DNA of 64,000 nt. Origin: an uncultured Treponema sp. (lineage in GTDB: Bacteria; Spirochaetota; Spirochaetia; Treponematales; Treponemataceae). Within the stretch, counting starts at the first letter, position 1, and each line of letters opens with the position of its first letter. Of the stretch, positions 25,568-33,871 are shown one piece after another. A program made the position numbers and the translations under genes. Below the pieces are notes generated by a model, which was not told the origin of the DNA, made no database searches, and saw nothing but the letters and a program-made list of their open reading frames with translations. The stretch is from assembly GCA_937902125.1 (NCBI GenBank), contig CALDIB010000032.1, forward strand, positions 57,511 to 121,510. Reading direction: 5' to 3'.

Positions 25568-26758
25568 ATGAAAGAAAAATATAAACTTACGATTGAACCA
25601 ATTACCTGCGTCCATGTGGGAAGCGGAGAGAAGTTAACACCGCTTGATTATTTTATTGCTTCTAATCCCAAAACGCAGAAAAATTTTTACATAAAATATT
25701 CCAGCGATGAAATATTAATGCGATATGCAACAAATCCAAAAGTTATGGCAGAATTTGAAGAAGCAACAAGTAATGGGATGAAAGAAGTTTTAAATTTCTT
25801 TGTAAAATATCGTGATATAAAACTTGATGAAGAATACAGGTGTGGAACAACGAAAGAGTTTGTTAAAAAATACAAAGAAAATAGAACAAAAGATCCATTG
25901 CAAAATGCTTCTGAAGTTATGCAACAGTACAGACCAGCAGGAAGCAAAAATCCTGTTATTCCAGGGAGTTCCATAAAAGGCTCTATAAGGACAGCTGTGT
26001 TGAATTATATTCTTTTGAAAGAAATGGAAGATTCAAGTTATAATAATTTAAAATCTTTTGCAGATAAAAAGAAAAAGGATGATTTTAGAAAAAATGGAGG
26101 ATATGCTTCCGAAATAGAGAATAGGGCTTTGGAAATTTTAAAAGACGACAAAGAAAATAATGCTCAAAAAGATCCTTTTAGATGCGTAGAAATTTCTGAT
26201 GCAGAATTTACTGCAAAAGACCAGTTAGTTGGACTTATGAAAAATATATCAACCGATACAAGAACAGACGAATTAAAGCCTATTAAAAAATTACAGATGA
26301 TTGCGGAAGTTGTTCCAGGATTTTTGACAAACGCTTACAGCCCAAAAACGGAGGCAAATCTTAGAATAAATGAAAGCTTGCAAAAGGGCAATCCTGCGAT
26401 TCATAAAAAAATTAGCGCGGATTACATAATAAAAGCCTGCAACTTTTTTTATAAAAGAATTTTTAAAAATGAATATGAAAAATTTTACAGGGACGCGTCC
26501 GAACATACAGACAGAATAGTCAAGTTGAAGTCAGAATTTGGCAACTTAAAAGAGAATCAGTTTATCCTTCGCGTGGGCCGTTGGAGCCAAGTTGAGTTTG
26601 TGACTTTTGGAAATGATTTTAGAAATCCAGTTACGCCAAAAGATAAAAAAACAGGCGAGCCTAAATCTTATGGAGAGACCCGCATTGTCTTTGACTACGA
26701 CGGCGACTACCTTCCGCTTGGCTGGTGCAAGTGTACGCTTACAAAGGCGGGCGAATAA
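25568..26758 (+). CDS. csm5: Csm5, type III-A capping subunit
   Basis: A 396-residue RAMP protein. The start KYKLTIEPITCVHVGSGEKL and the loop PVIPGSSIKGSIRTAVLNYIL define the family, and the C-terminal FDYDGDYLPLGWCKC closes it. It caps the 3' end of the complex and helps crRNA trimming. It is the most AT-rich csm gene. The ATG at 25568 overlaps nothing; the TTG at 25553 would overlap csm4. Its stop touches the next start. Confidence 0.9.
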   Translation: MKEKYKLTIEPITCVHVGSGEKLTPLDYFIASNPKTQKNFYIKYSSDEILMRYATNPKVMAEFEEATSNGMKEVLNFFVKYRDIKLDEEYRCGTTKEFVKKYKENRTKDPLQNASEVMQQYRPAGSKNPVIPGSSIKGSIRTAVLNYILLKEMEDSSYNNLKSFADKKKKDDFRKNGGYASEIENRALEILKDDKENNAQKDPFRCVEISDAEFTAKDQLVGLMKNISTDTRTDELKPIKKLQMIAEVVPGFLTNAYSPKTEANLRINESLQKGNPAIHKKISADYIIKACNFFYKRIFKNEYEKFYRDASEHTDRIVKLKSEFGNLKENQFILRVGRWSQVEFVTFGNDFRNPVTPKDKKTGEPKSYGETRIVFDYDGDYLPLGWCKCTLTKAGE

Positions 26759-28720
26759 ATGAATCTTTTAATTACAACGCTGGGAACTTCCTGGCAGATT
26801 GTACCAGAACTTTTAGGAATCACAAATCCGCTTCAGTATGATTTTTTTAGAGGTTCTGATGAAGCTAAAGGCTTTCGAAAAGAAAACAATATTCAGCCTG
26901 TTGACCAATGTTGGATTGTTACAACAGAAGGACAGCAGGATTTGCAAAAACTCACCAACTGGGCAGAACGCTGGAAGCTTAAATTAAAGATTTTTGTCTG
27001 CAAGGGCGTGAACACTTTTTTAGACAGAAGCGAACTTTTAAAAATGCGCTCGCTAATTTACCGCGCTGTTTTTAATGGAAGAGAAAAAGCGGACAAACTC
27101 TATCTTTCCCTTTCTGGCGGAAGAAAAACCATGAGCGCAGACATGCAGGAAGCGGGAAATCTTTTTGGCTGCGATCTTATGATGCACGTTGTAGACAAAC
27201 ACGGACTTCCCCCAGAAATAAAAGAAGACAATCTTTTAGGTGAAGATTACGGAAAGTATTCAGCATATTTTACTCCCCTTGTGGTAAGCGAAAAAATCCA
27301 GCCCAGCCTTGTTGTTGCAACCGACGCGGAACGCCTTGACGTAAAAGTCTACCCTCTAACAATAGCAGAAGAAGATGTAATCTCTTATGAAGAAGACAAA
27401 AGCCTGGCGTTAGAAATTGCAGAGCGAAAAAAGCGCTCATCTCAGTTGTACGCCAATTTTTATACACAGATTACCCGAAACAAAAATTCAGATTCAAGCA
27501 TATTCAGGGAGCTCTATTTTTTACATCCCGATATTTTGCGAAAACTAAAAAATTACATAATCGGAAATGACTGCGAGCGTGATGAAAAAATAATCAAATC
27601 TTTTCCAAAAGCGGAACTTCATTCCCATCTTGGAGGAGTTTTGCTGCCAGAAGAAATAATTCAAGTGGCAGAAGAAGAAAAAGATTACATTGCGGATGAA
27701 TCAAATTTATATTCTGTAACTTTTAAAAACACGATTCAAAAAATTTTATCTTTTAAAGATGATGTAAAAAGTTTTTATAAAGAAATCTACGGCGACTATT
27801 TGAATAAAGGCAATTATTTTAAAATCGGGATTGACGCATACCAAAGGCTGGGAGATTTTCAGGGCAGCAAACTTTTACAAACAAAAAAAACTATTGCAAA
27901 GGCAGCGGACATTTACGCAAAAAAACTTGCTAGAGAAAATGTCCGCTATGTAGAAATTCGATTTTCGCCCTACAACTACACTCGCCTAGGGCTAAGCGTT
28001 CATCAAGTGGCAGACACAATCATGGACAGTCTTGATTTATACAAAGAAAAATTTTTGTATAAGTTCATCTGCATAATCGGACGAGAAGCTTCTATCGAGC
28101 AAATCAATAAAACTGTGGCGACTATAAATGAACTTTACGAAACAAATGAGCGCTTTAGAAAATCCTTTGTGGCGGTGGACTTGGCGGGAAACGAAAACGT
28201 AAAGCGGCCGGAGCGTTTGCGGGAAAGTTTTATGCCGCTTTTAAAAAACTGTATTCACGTAACAATTCATGCCGGTGAAACTGACACCGTAGAAAGCATT
28301 TGGGAAGCAGTCTACCATCTGAACGCTGACAGAATCGGTCACGGATTGAATCTTTTAGAAAAGCCAGAGCTTTTAAGACACTTTGCGGATAAAAGAATTG
28401 GAATAGAAATGTGCCCTTCCAGCAACGACCAGATTGTAGGCTTTAGCGACAAAATAAATTCATATCCGCTAAAAAAATACATGGATGCGGGACTAAAAGT
28501 TTGTCTTAACACGGATGATTGTGGAATCTCCCTTACAAACCTAACAAACGAGTTTTTAAAAGCCAGAGAGCTTTGCCAAAACCTAACGCTTTGGGATTGC
28601 GTTTCTTTGATTCGTAACAGTCTGACCGTGGCTTTTTGCGATTCATCAGAAAAAACAAAACTTATGCATGATTTTGAAGATGACCTTTTAAAGATTTTAA
28701 ACAAGGAGTTTGGATTATGA
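26759..28720 (+). CDS. cad1: CARF-adenosine deaminase effector (Cad1-like)
   Basis: A 653-residue fusion. Residues 1-150 are a CARF sensor (LLITTLGTSWQIVPELL at the start, LYLSLSGGRKTMSAD near 115-128), which binds cyclic oligoadenylate. A linker of about 120 residues follows. Residues 280-650 form an adenosine-deaminase barrel with all zinc and catalytic residues: HSH at 288-290, HAGE at 504-507 and NTDD at 584-587. The described family, Cad1, deaminates ATP to ITP during phage infection; activity of this one is inferred. It is not a Csm6, because no HEPN RxxxxH end is present. It directly follows csm5 and overlaps the Nudix start as ATGA. Confidence 0.92.
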   Translation: MNLLITTLGTSWQIVPELLGITNPLQYDFFRGSDEAKGFRKENNIQPVDQCWIVTTEGQQDLQKLTNWAERWKLKLKIFVCKGVNTFLDRSELLKMRSLIYRAVFNGREKADKLYLSLSGGRKTMSADMQEAGNLFGCDLMMHVVDKHGLPPEIKEDNLLGEDYGKYSAYFTPLVVSEKIQPSLVVATDAERLDVKVYPLTIAEEDVISYEEDKSLALEIAERKKRSSQLYANFYTQITRNKNSDSSIFRELYFLHPDILRKLKNYIIGNDCERDEKIIKSFPKAELHSHLGGVLLPEEIIQVAEEEKDYIADESNLYSVTFKNTIQKILSFKDDVKSFYKEIYGDYLNKGNYFKIGIDAYQRLGDFQGSKLLQTKKTIAKAADIYAKKLARENVRYVEIRFSPYNYTRLGLSVHQVADTIMDSLDLYKEKFLYKFICIIGREASIEQINKTVATINELYETNERFRKSFVAVDLAGNENVKRPERLRESFMPLLKNCIHVTIHAGETDTVESIWEAVYHLNADRIGHGLNLLEKPELLRHFADKRIGIEMCPSSNDQIVGFSDKINSYPLKKYMDAGLKVCLNTDDCGISLTNLTNEFLKARELCQNLTLWDCVSLIRNSLTVAFCDSSEKTKLMHDFEDDLLKILNKEFGL

Positions 28721-29292
28721 AGGTGTGCGCTCTTCCTGTAAAAAAATTGCCAAAAGAAATTTGTGAAAACACCGCCGCCTTTTCTATTCCCCTTGAAAAA
28801 GCCATAAATCAAAATGACATTGTGTGGCTTGAACGAAGCGAAATTGAAAACGATTTTTCTTATAAGCACTTAATCACCTACGTTTTATTCCAAAGCGCGG
28901 ACGGAAAGTTTGCCTGCTATCCTCGCCACGGAAGCGAAAAGCGCTTGCGCGGACTTTATTCACTGGGAGTCGGCGGCCACATAGACGAATGTGACAGGGC
29001 GGATTCTCTTTTAGGAACTGTTCAAAATGGACTATACCGTGAACTTACAGAGGAACTAAAAAACTTTGATAAAGAAAAAGTGACTTTGGAATATCTTGGA
29101 CTTATAAGCGAAAAAGAAAGCGATGTGGGCCTTGTTCATCTTGGAATTGTCTATCTTGCCCGCTGCAAAGATGACTACATTCCTTTGGCGGCGGAAGAAA
29201 CAAACGGCCTTGAATGGAAAACTAAAGATGAACTTCGCAATATAAAAAAAGAGCTGTGGTCAACTTTAGCGCTGGATTTTTTGGGAGAATAA
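28717..29292 (+). CDS. CRISPR-associated Nudix hydrolase
   Basis: A 191-residue protein. The Nudix region is GVGGHIDECDRADSLL, then GLYRELTEELKNF: the REUxEE core is intact, but there is an insertion of about nine residues between GGHIDE and RE, and the usual closing Gly is Leu. The N-terminal 40 residues have no recognisable fold. Its start overlaps the stop of the deaminase gene (ATGA) with AAGGAG ahead, so the two are translationally coupled. Possible roles, all inference: removing ITP/dITP made by the deaminase, degrading cyclic-oligoadenylate products, or acting as an effector on other nucleotides. Confidence 0.82.
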   Translation: MKVCALPVKKLPKEICENTAAFSIPLEKAINQNDIVWLERSEIENDFSYKHLITYVLFQSADGKFACYPRHGSEKRLRGLYSLGVGGHIDECDRADSLLGTVQNGLYRELTEELKNFDKEKVTLEYLGLISEKESDVGLVHLGIVYLARCKDDYIPLAAEETNGLEWKTKDELRNIKKELWSTLALDFLGE

Positions 29293-29295
29293 AAA

Positions 29296-30534
29296 ATGGC
29301 GTACACAATATTTTCCTTTATTGGAACAGGAATGTATAAAGAGGGATACAGAACATCTACTTATAAATTTCCAGATGGAAAAAAATATACTACAAGATTA
29401 TTTTTAGAAGCCGTTTTAAAATGCAAATATCGAGAAATTGGAAAAATTGTTCTTGTAGGAACAAAAACTTCTTCTTGGGACATTTTGATTGATACAAAAA
29501 AAGATGAAGAGTCTGAATCACTGTGGGAAAAAATTCTTGAGGAATGCAATTCTTCAGACGGAATAAAAGAGGAATCTGCTAAGGAACTTGAAGCCTTCTT
29601 GTCAAGGCAGTTTGGAATAGAAACAGTTTGCAAGATTCACACAAACAAAATAGACAATGATACTGCAAAAGAAGTTTTTGAATGTTATAGATCGATTATT
29701 CCATTTATCCCCAAAAACTCGGATGTATTGTTTGATATAACCCATGGATTTCGGTCTATGCCTCTTTTGCTTTTTCAGGCGCTGCAATTTTCTTTTTCTA
29801 ATGGCGATGATCCTCGTAGCGTAGAAATTGTATACGGTGAATATAATAAAGAAACAAACTTTTCCACTGTCAGAAATCTTTCTAATTACTGGACTTATTC
29901 AGAATTAGGCGACGCTTTAAATATTTTTGAAACAAAACTTGACGGCTATAAGCTTGCTTCTCTTATTGAAAAAGATTGGCCAGAAGGAAGCAAGGCGATA
30001 AAAAGAATTTCTGACATAGCGCAAACTAATTTTGCCCTGCAGGTTGAAGATGTTTGCCGTCAAGTAAAAAACGCGATTCAAAAATATCCTCTTGAATCTA
30101 GCATTAGTTTGGAAAAAGTAAAATTTTCATTAGAAAACTATCTTTCTATTGTGAGTAAAGAAAATCTTTCAGAGTCCTTGTTGTCCTATGCAAAATATTT
30201 GTATTCGCTGCGATTAAACACGCAAGCCATCATTACCTTGCAATTAGCAGTTGAAACAAGCGTAACGTTAAAAGAGGCTTCTTATGACCGCATAGGCGAC
30301 TATGAATGGTGGCAGAATTATGGCAGAGAAAGTTTGAATAAGTTGATGAACGAACGGTCAACAGATTTAAGAAAGTCATTAAAGAACCTTGAATATTTTA
30401 GAAATCAGATTGCTCATGGTGGAGCAAAAAACAGGGAAACAGGCGGTTTTCCTAACGCTCAAAACATTCCATCAATTTATAGTAGTTCCTTAAAAGGCGT
30501 TGAAAGATTGTTGAGAATTTTAAAAGAACAATAA
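29296..30534 (+). CDS. csx1: Csx1-type CARF-HEPN RNase (TM1812 family)
   Basis: A 412-residue protein. The N-terminal CARF half has FSFIGTGMYKEGY, IVLVGTKTSSWD and DVLFDITHGFRSMPLLLFQAL, typical of the TM1812 group. The C-terminal HEPN domain holds the RNase motif RNQIAH (Arg369, His374). Cyclic oligoadenylate made by Cas10 should switch on non-specific RNA cleavage. It is the second such effector in this operon, after the deaminase. It begins three bases after the Nudix stop. Confidence 0.9.
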   Translation: MAYTIFSFIGTGMYKEGYRTSTYKFPDGKKYTTRLFLEAVLKCKYREIGKIVLVGTKTSSWDILIDTKKDEESESLWEKILEECNSSDGIKEESAKELEAFLSRQFGIETVCKIHTNKIDNDTAKEVFECYRSIIPFIPKNSDVLFDITHGFRSMPLLLFQALQFSFSNGDDPRSVEIVYGEYNKETNFSTVRNLSNYWTYSELGDALNIFETKLDGYKLASLIEKDWPEGSKAIKRISDIAQTNFALQVEDVCRQVKNAIQKYPLESSISLEKVKFSLENYLSIVSKENLSESLLSYAKYLYSLRLNTQAIITLQLAVETSVTLKEASYDRIGDYEWWQNYGRESLNKLMNERSTDLRKSLKNLEYFRNQIAHGGAKNRETGGFPNAQNIPSIYSSSLKGVERLLRILKEQ

Positions 30535-30552
30535 CGGAGGCTCTTTAATATA

Positions 30553-31668
30553 ATGTCAGCAATTTACATTCTTTCAGATTACGGAAAACTTGCAAAAAGC
30601 GACCAAACTTTGGTCTTTACTCAAAAAGACGACACAAGAACAATCATTTTCCCTTTTAAAACGGAGCAGCTTGTCTTAATGGGAAACATTTCGATAAGCG
30701 GAGATGCCATAAGGCTTTTGACAAAATACAAAATCCCGACAACGTTTTTATCTTCTAACGGAAGATTCAACGGAAAGCTCTCTTTTGGCGACAGCAAGAA
30801 TATCTTTTTAAGGCAGCGGCAATACCGAATTTTAGATAACGAAAAATCTTCTTTGGAAATTGCCAGAAGCATTGTTTGTGGAAAAATTCGGAACGAAATC
30901 AGCTTTATGCAGAGAATAAAGCGAAAGTCAACTTCAACAATAAAAGACGAAGAAAAAATAAAAGAGGCGATTAACTTTGTAAAAAATTTGTTGATTGACG
31001 CAGAAAAGGCTAGTTCAATTGATTCTTTGAGAGGTTATGAAGGAAACGCCGCTAAAAAGTATTTTGAAGTTTTTGGCTTAAATCTAATTCCTGATTGGGC
31101 GGAATTTATTAAGCGCAGCAAAAATCCTCCAAAGTCAAATGTAAACGCAGTTTTAAGCTTTTTGTACACTTTGCTTTCATACAGAATAGAAAGCGCCATT
31201 GAAGCGACAGGGCTTGACCTTTGCGTCGGAAACCTTCACGCCTTAAATTACGGCAGAAACGCGCTTGTTTTTGACTTAATCGAAGAGTTCCGTTCTCCTA
31301 TTGCGGATTCCTTGTGCTGTTCTCTTTTTAACTTGGGAACGCTTGTGGAAGATGATTTTGAAACAGTCGCGTTTGACGAAGATAATCCTGATTATCCCAT
31401 GGACTCAGATGAAGAAAAAAATCAGCCTATTCCAGATTCAAGTTTAGAAAAAGAAGAAATTCAAACAGAAAAAAAGGGCGTTCTTCTTACAAAGGCGGGA
31501 CTTAAAAAAGTTATCGCCGCTTTTGAAAATAAAATGGACACGTTGATTTTATATTCCCCTACAGGACAAAAAATTTCTTACTCAAAAATAATTTATGAAC
31601 AGGTTGAGCATTACAAGCGGGTTATAAACGGTGAGGAAACTGAATATAAGGCTTATTATTTAAAATGA
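30553..31668 (+). CDS. cas1: Cas1 integrase
   Basis: A 371-residue Cas1. Metal ligands are visible: Glu163 in LRGYEGNAAKKYF, His229 in NLHALNYGRNALVFDL and Asp241/Glu244 just after. It joins new spacers into the array with Cas2. An acidic, proline-rich insertion of some 35 residues (about 275-312, with DSDEEKNQ and SLEKEEIQTEKK) makes it longer than usual. ATG with CGGAGG upstream; its stop overlaps cas2a as ATGA. Confidence 0.95.
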   Translation: MSAIYILSDYGKLAKSDQTLVFTQKDDTRTIIFPFKTEQLVLMGNISISGDAIRLLTKYKIPTTFLSSNGRFNGKLSFGDSKNIFLRQRQYRILDNEKSSLEIARSIVCGKIRNEISFMQRIKRKSTSTIKDEEKIKEAINFVKNLLIDAEKASSIDSLRGYEGNAAKKYFEVFGLNLIPDWAEFIKRSKNPPKSNVNAVLSFLYTLLSYRIESAIEATGLDLCVGNLHALNYGRNALVFDLIEEFRSPIADSLCCSLFNLGTLVEDDFETVAFDEDNPDYPMDSDEEKNQPIPDSSLEKEEIQTEKKGVLLTKAGLKKVIAAFENKMDTLILYSPTGQKISYSKIIYEQVEHYKRVINGEETEYKAYYLK

Positions 31669-31940
31669 TATATTTTGTTTGTTACGACATCAGCAATCCC
31701 AAACGCCTGGCAAAAGTGGCAAAGGCCCTAAAAAATTTTGGCCTTAGAGTTCAATATTCTTTTTTTGAATGTGAAATGGAAAAGGAAAAAATGATTGAAT
31801 TGAGAGATCGCTTGCTTGAAGTTATAAAATTTAAAGAGGACAGTTTAAAAATTTATCCATTATGCTCGGACTGCCTAAAAAAGACAGGGAATCTTGGAAA
31901 AGGTTCTGTTTTTGTTCCGCAGACTTTTGAAATTTTATGA
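31665..31940 (+). CDS. cas2: Cas2, first copy
   Basis: A 91-residue ferredoxin-fold Cas2: MIYFVCYDISNPKRLAKV has the conserved YDI, and LRVQYSFFECEM the second strand. It would bridge two Cas1 dimers during spacer insertion. Overlaps cas1 by ATGA. It shares only the family core with the next gene. Confidence 0.93.
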   Translation: MIYFVCYDISNPKRLAKVAKALKNFGLRVQYSFFECEMEKEKMIELRDRLLEVIKFKEDSLKIYPLCSDCLKKTGNLGKGSVFVPQTFEIL

Positions 31941-31953
31941 GGAGCGAAAGGTT

Positions 31954-32244
31954 ATGGAAGGCAGGCACTGGCTGATTGTATACGACATTGCCAACGAAAA
32001 AAGACTGAATAAAGTGGCAAAAATATTGTCTAGTTACGGCTGGCGGGTTCAAAAGTCTGTGTTTGAAAGTTCGGCAGACGAAAACACAATAGCAGCCTGT
32101 AAGGCTAGAATTTTAAAAGTTATTGACGAAGAAGAAGATTTTGTTATTTTCTTTTTTGTCTGCGAGAAGGATTGGCAAAAAAAAGAGTCGTATGGAAAAA
32201 AATCTGTCAATCCCGACGGTAATGACAAATTTGTAATTTTGTGA
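31954..32244 (+). CDS. cas2: Cas2, second copy
   Basis: A 96-residue Cas2 paralogue: HWLIVYDIANEKRLNKVA keeps the YDI Asp, WRVQKSVFESSADE the second strand; the C-terminal half (FVCEKDWQKKESYGKK) differs from copy one. Start at 31954 with GAGGAGCGAAAGG ahead; the nominal ATG at 31894 lies inside copy one. Two tandem Cas2 suggest a mixed Cas1-Cas2 complex or a diverged second role. Confidence 0.92.
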   Translation: MEGRHWLIVYDIANEKRLNKVAKILSSYGWRVQKSVFESSADENTIAACKARILKVIDEEEDFVIFFFVCEKDWQKKESYGKKSVNPDGNDKFVIL

Positions 32245-32487
32245 TATAATGTCGACAAGAAACGACGATTAGAGTTCATTGACATTTTTCGCATATCTTT
32301 CTTGTTCCGCTTTTTTTACCAAAATGCGCCAGGTTTGCGAAAAGCTATAATTTATTGTGTTATAAGGAGTTGCTTGCATGAAAAGCAAAAAAATTGCCTT
32401 GTCTGGCTCTTTTGAACAAAAAAATGCCTTGCGTTTGCGAATAATGGCTATTAAATCATTGCATTGCAATAATTTGGAATATGTGCT
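32245..32487 (+). other. CRISPR leader region with a small ORF
   Basis: AT-rich 243-base stretch between cas2 and the first repeat, so the leader side of the array. It contains TATAAT (32346-32351) and a short frame from ATG 32378 (AAGGAG ten bases ahead) that runs 37 codons and stops inside the first repeat (TAA 32489-32491). The frame encodes MKSKKIALSGSFEQ and so on, with no recognisable family; it may be chance. Confidence 0.5.
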
Positions 32488-32753
32488 ATAAAAATCATTG
32501 ACCTGAATAAAGGGATTAAAACTCCCAGCCGCCTAATCCGTTAGTAAAGCTTTCTTCCTCGTATAAAAATCATTGACCTGAATAAAGGGATTAAAACATG
32601 ACGGACGCCGGCGGGGATCCCGTCCTCCAGCCAGTCGCTGATAAAAATCATTGACCTGAATAAAGGGATTAAAACTTCAACAAATACATAACAAACTCCT
32701 TGTGGACATAGTCCACGAATAAAAATCATTGACCTGAATAAAGGGATTAAAAC
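32488..32753 (+). CRISPR. CRISPR array: four 35-bp repeats, three spacers
   Basis: Identical repeats at 32488-32522, 32563-32597, 32641-32675 and 32719-32753, beginning ATAAAAATCATTGACC and ending AAAGGGATTAAAAC. Spacers are 40, 43 and 43 bases, the long type usual for type III. The AAAAC end and cas2-side leader give transcription on the plus strand. All four repeats are identical, including the last one, and a transposase remnant follows it with no gap: the distal part of the array has been lost. No spacer matches another place in the window by eye. Confidence 0.97.
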
Positions 32754-33031
32754 TCCATGCCGATGAGGCCGAACCGCTCGCAGCGCGCTCTCATTGGGGT
32801 GTGGAAAATGGCCTGCGCTGGGAACTTGACGTAGTTTTTGGAGAGGATTTGTCCCAATTGCGAAAAGACAATTCAGCCGCCAATATGAATATAATCAGAA
32901 AACTTGTTATAAACATATTGAAGACTGACTTTTCTGAGTTTACAAAGGCAAGGAGTCTGTCAATTTCGGGAAAACAAATGCTTTGTGATAAACGCGAAGA
33001 ATGCCTTGAAAAAGTCTGTAGAAATATATAA
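32754..33031 (+). pseudogene. ISAs1-type transposase C-terminal remnant
   Basis: The frame reads on from the end of the last repeat: HADEAEPLAARSHWGVEN, then GLRWELDVVFGEDLSQLRKD and NMNIIRKLVINILKTD, the C-terminal DDE region (HWxIEN ... LDVVFxED) of ISAs1 transposases. Everything N-terminal is missing. The stop is at 33029-33031, two bases ahead of hairpin repeat copy B. Confidence 0.85.
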
Positions 33032-33032
33032 T

Positions 33033-33080
33033 GGGAACCTCTAAAAATTGCAATTTTTAGAGGCAACTCTGAAAATGCGG
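33033..33080 (+). repeat. Flanking hairpin repeat, copy B
   Basis: GGGAACCTCTAAAAA-ttgc-TTTTTAGAGG then CAACTCTGAAAATGCG. It is the inverted counterpart of copy A at 19762; together they bracket the whole CRISPR island. Confidence 0.8.
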
Positions 33081-33103
33081 AGACCCTGGGAAGAGAGAAG
33101 GGA

Positions 33104-33775
33104 TTACAACACCCTTTTCAGCGGCTTTCCCACAATAGAAATTGCCGGACCCAAGAGCAGCGACATGGCGATGGATCCGACAAGCGAGCCTTGGACTGAG
33201 CCGCCAATCTTTCCCGCGATGACGCCGGCGGCGACTGCCGACAAGTCAAAAAAGATTCTTATGACAAAAAACGGAATTTTGGGAAGCCAGCCGCTTATGA
33301 TGACGGGAGTCGCGTCGTAAGGCGCCACGCCCATTTGGGCGTTCATATAAATAGCGGCGACGATTACAAAAAGAAAAATGGTTGCGGAAAAAATCGTGAG
33401 GCGCGCGGCGAACGATCCTTCTTGAATGAATTGGGCAAAGCCGACGTTCCGCCAAATCCAGCGGCAAAAATCCACGACATAGCCAATTAAAAGCATGTTG
33501 GCCAAAGTTCCAAAGCCAATCATTCGCGCTCCAAAGGCGAAGGTAAAAACGAGCAGGATTCCGTAAATCAAAACCTGCGTGTTCCCCAGGCTCAAGCCAA
33601 GCGCCGCGGCTATGTTCAAGTTCATAAAGCTCGCGGGGTCGGTTCCCCAGCCGATTTCAACCAAGATAGAAACAAAAACTCCCATCAAAATCACCGCTGG
33701 CAGCATGAAGGCCAGCCGCTTCGCAAAATTTGGAACGATGAACTGCTTGAATGAAAATTTTTTCTCCACGCTCAT
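33104..33775 (-). CDS. YczE/YitT-like integral membrane protein
   Basis: A 223-residue membrane protein with about six helices. GWGTDPASFMNLNIAAAL and the following GNTQVLIYGILLVF match the YczE/YyaS group, as does GVAPYDATPVIISGWL. No transported substrate or activity is established for the group. Monocistronic; nothing around it indicates a role. Confidence 0.75.
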   Translation of the reverse strand: MSVEKKFSFKQFIVPNFAKRLAFMLPAVILMGVFVSILVEIGWGTDPASFMNLNIAAALGLSLGNTQVLIYGILLVFTFAFGARMIGFGTLANMLLIGYVVDFCRWIWRNVGFAQFIQEGSFAARLTIFSATIFLFVIVAAIYMNAQMGVAPYDATPVIISGWLPKIPFFVIRIFFDLSAVAAGVIAGKIGGSVQGSLVGSIAMSLLLGPAISIVGKPLKRVL

Positions 33776-33834
33776 GCGTTCATTTTAGCGCCGCTCCGGC
33801 GCATAATCAAGCCGCGCTTTGGCAAACATTCCGC

Positions 33835-33863
33835 TTGAAAGGACGCTTCAAATATGCTAAAAT
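33835..33863 (+). promoter_or_regulatory. gatCA promoter, leaderless layout
   Basis: -35 TTGAAA (33835-33840), 17 bp spacer, -10 TAAAAT (33858-33863), eight bases before the gatC ATG. Confidence 0.55.
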
Positions 33864-33871
33864 AAATTCTT

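Noticed and set aside
26759..28720. Annotation of the CARF protein as Csm6
   Set aside because: The C-terminal half has adenosine-deaminase zinc ligands and no HEPN RxxxxH motif.
19750..33092. Target-site duplication around the CRISPR island
   Set aside because: The bases just outside the two hairpin copies (GATTGGGG on the left, GAGACCCTGGG on the right) do not match.
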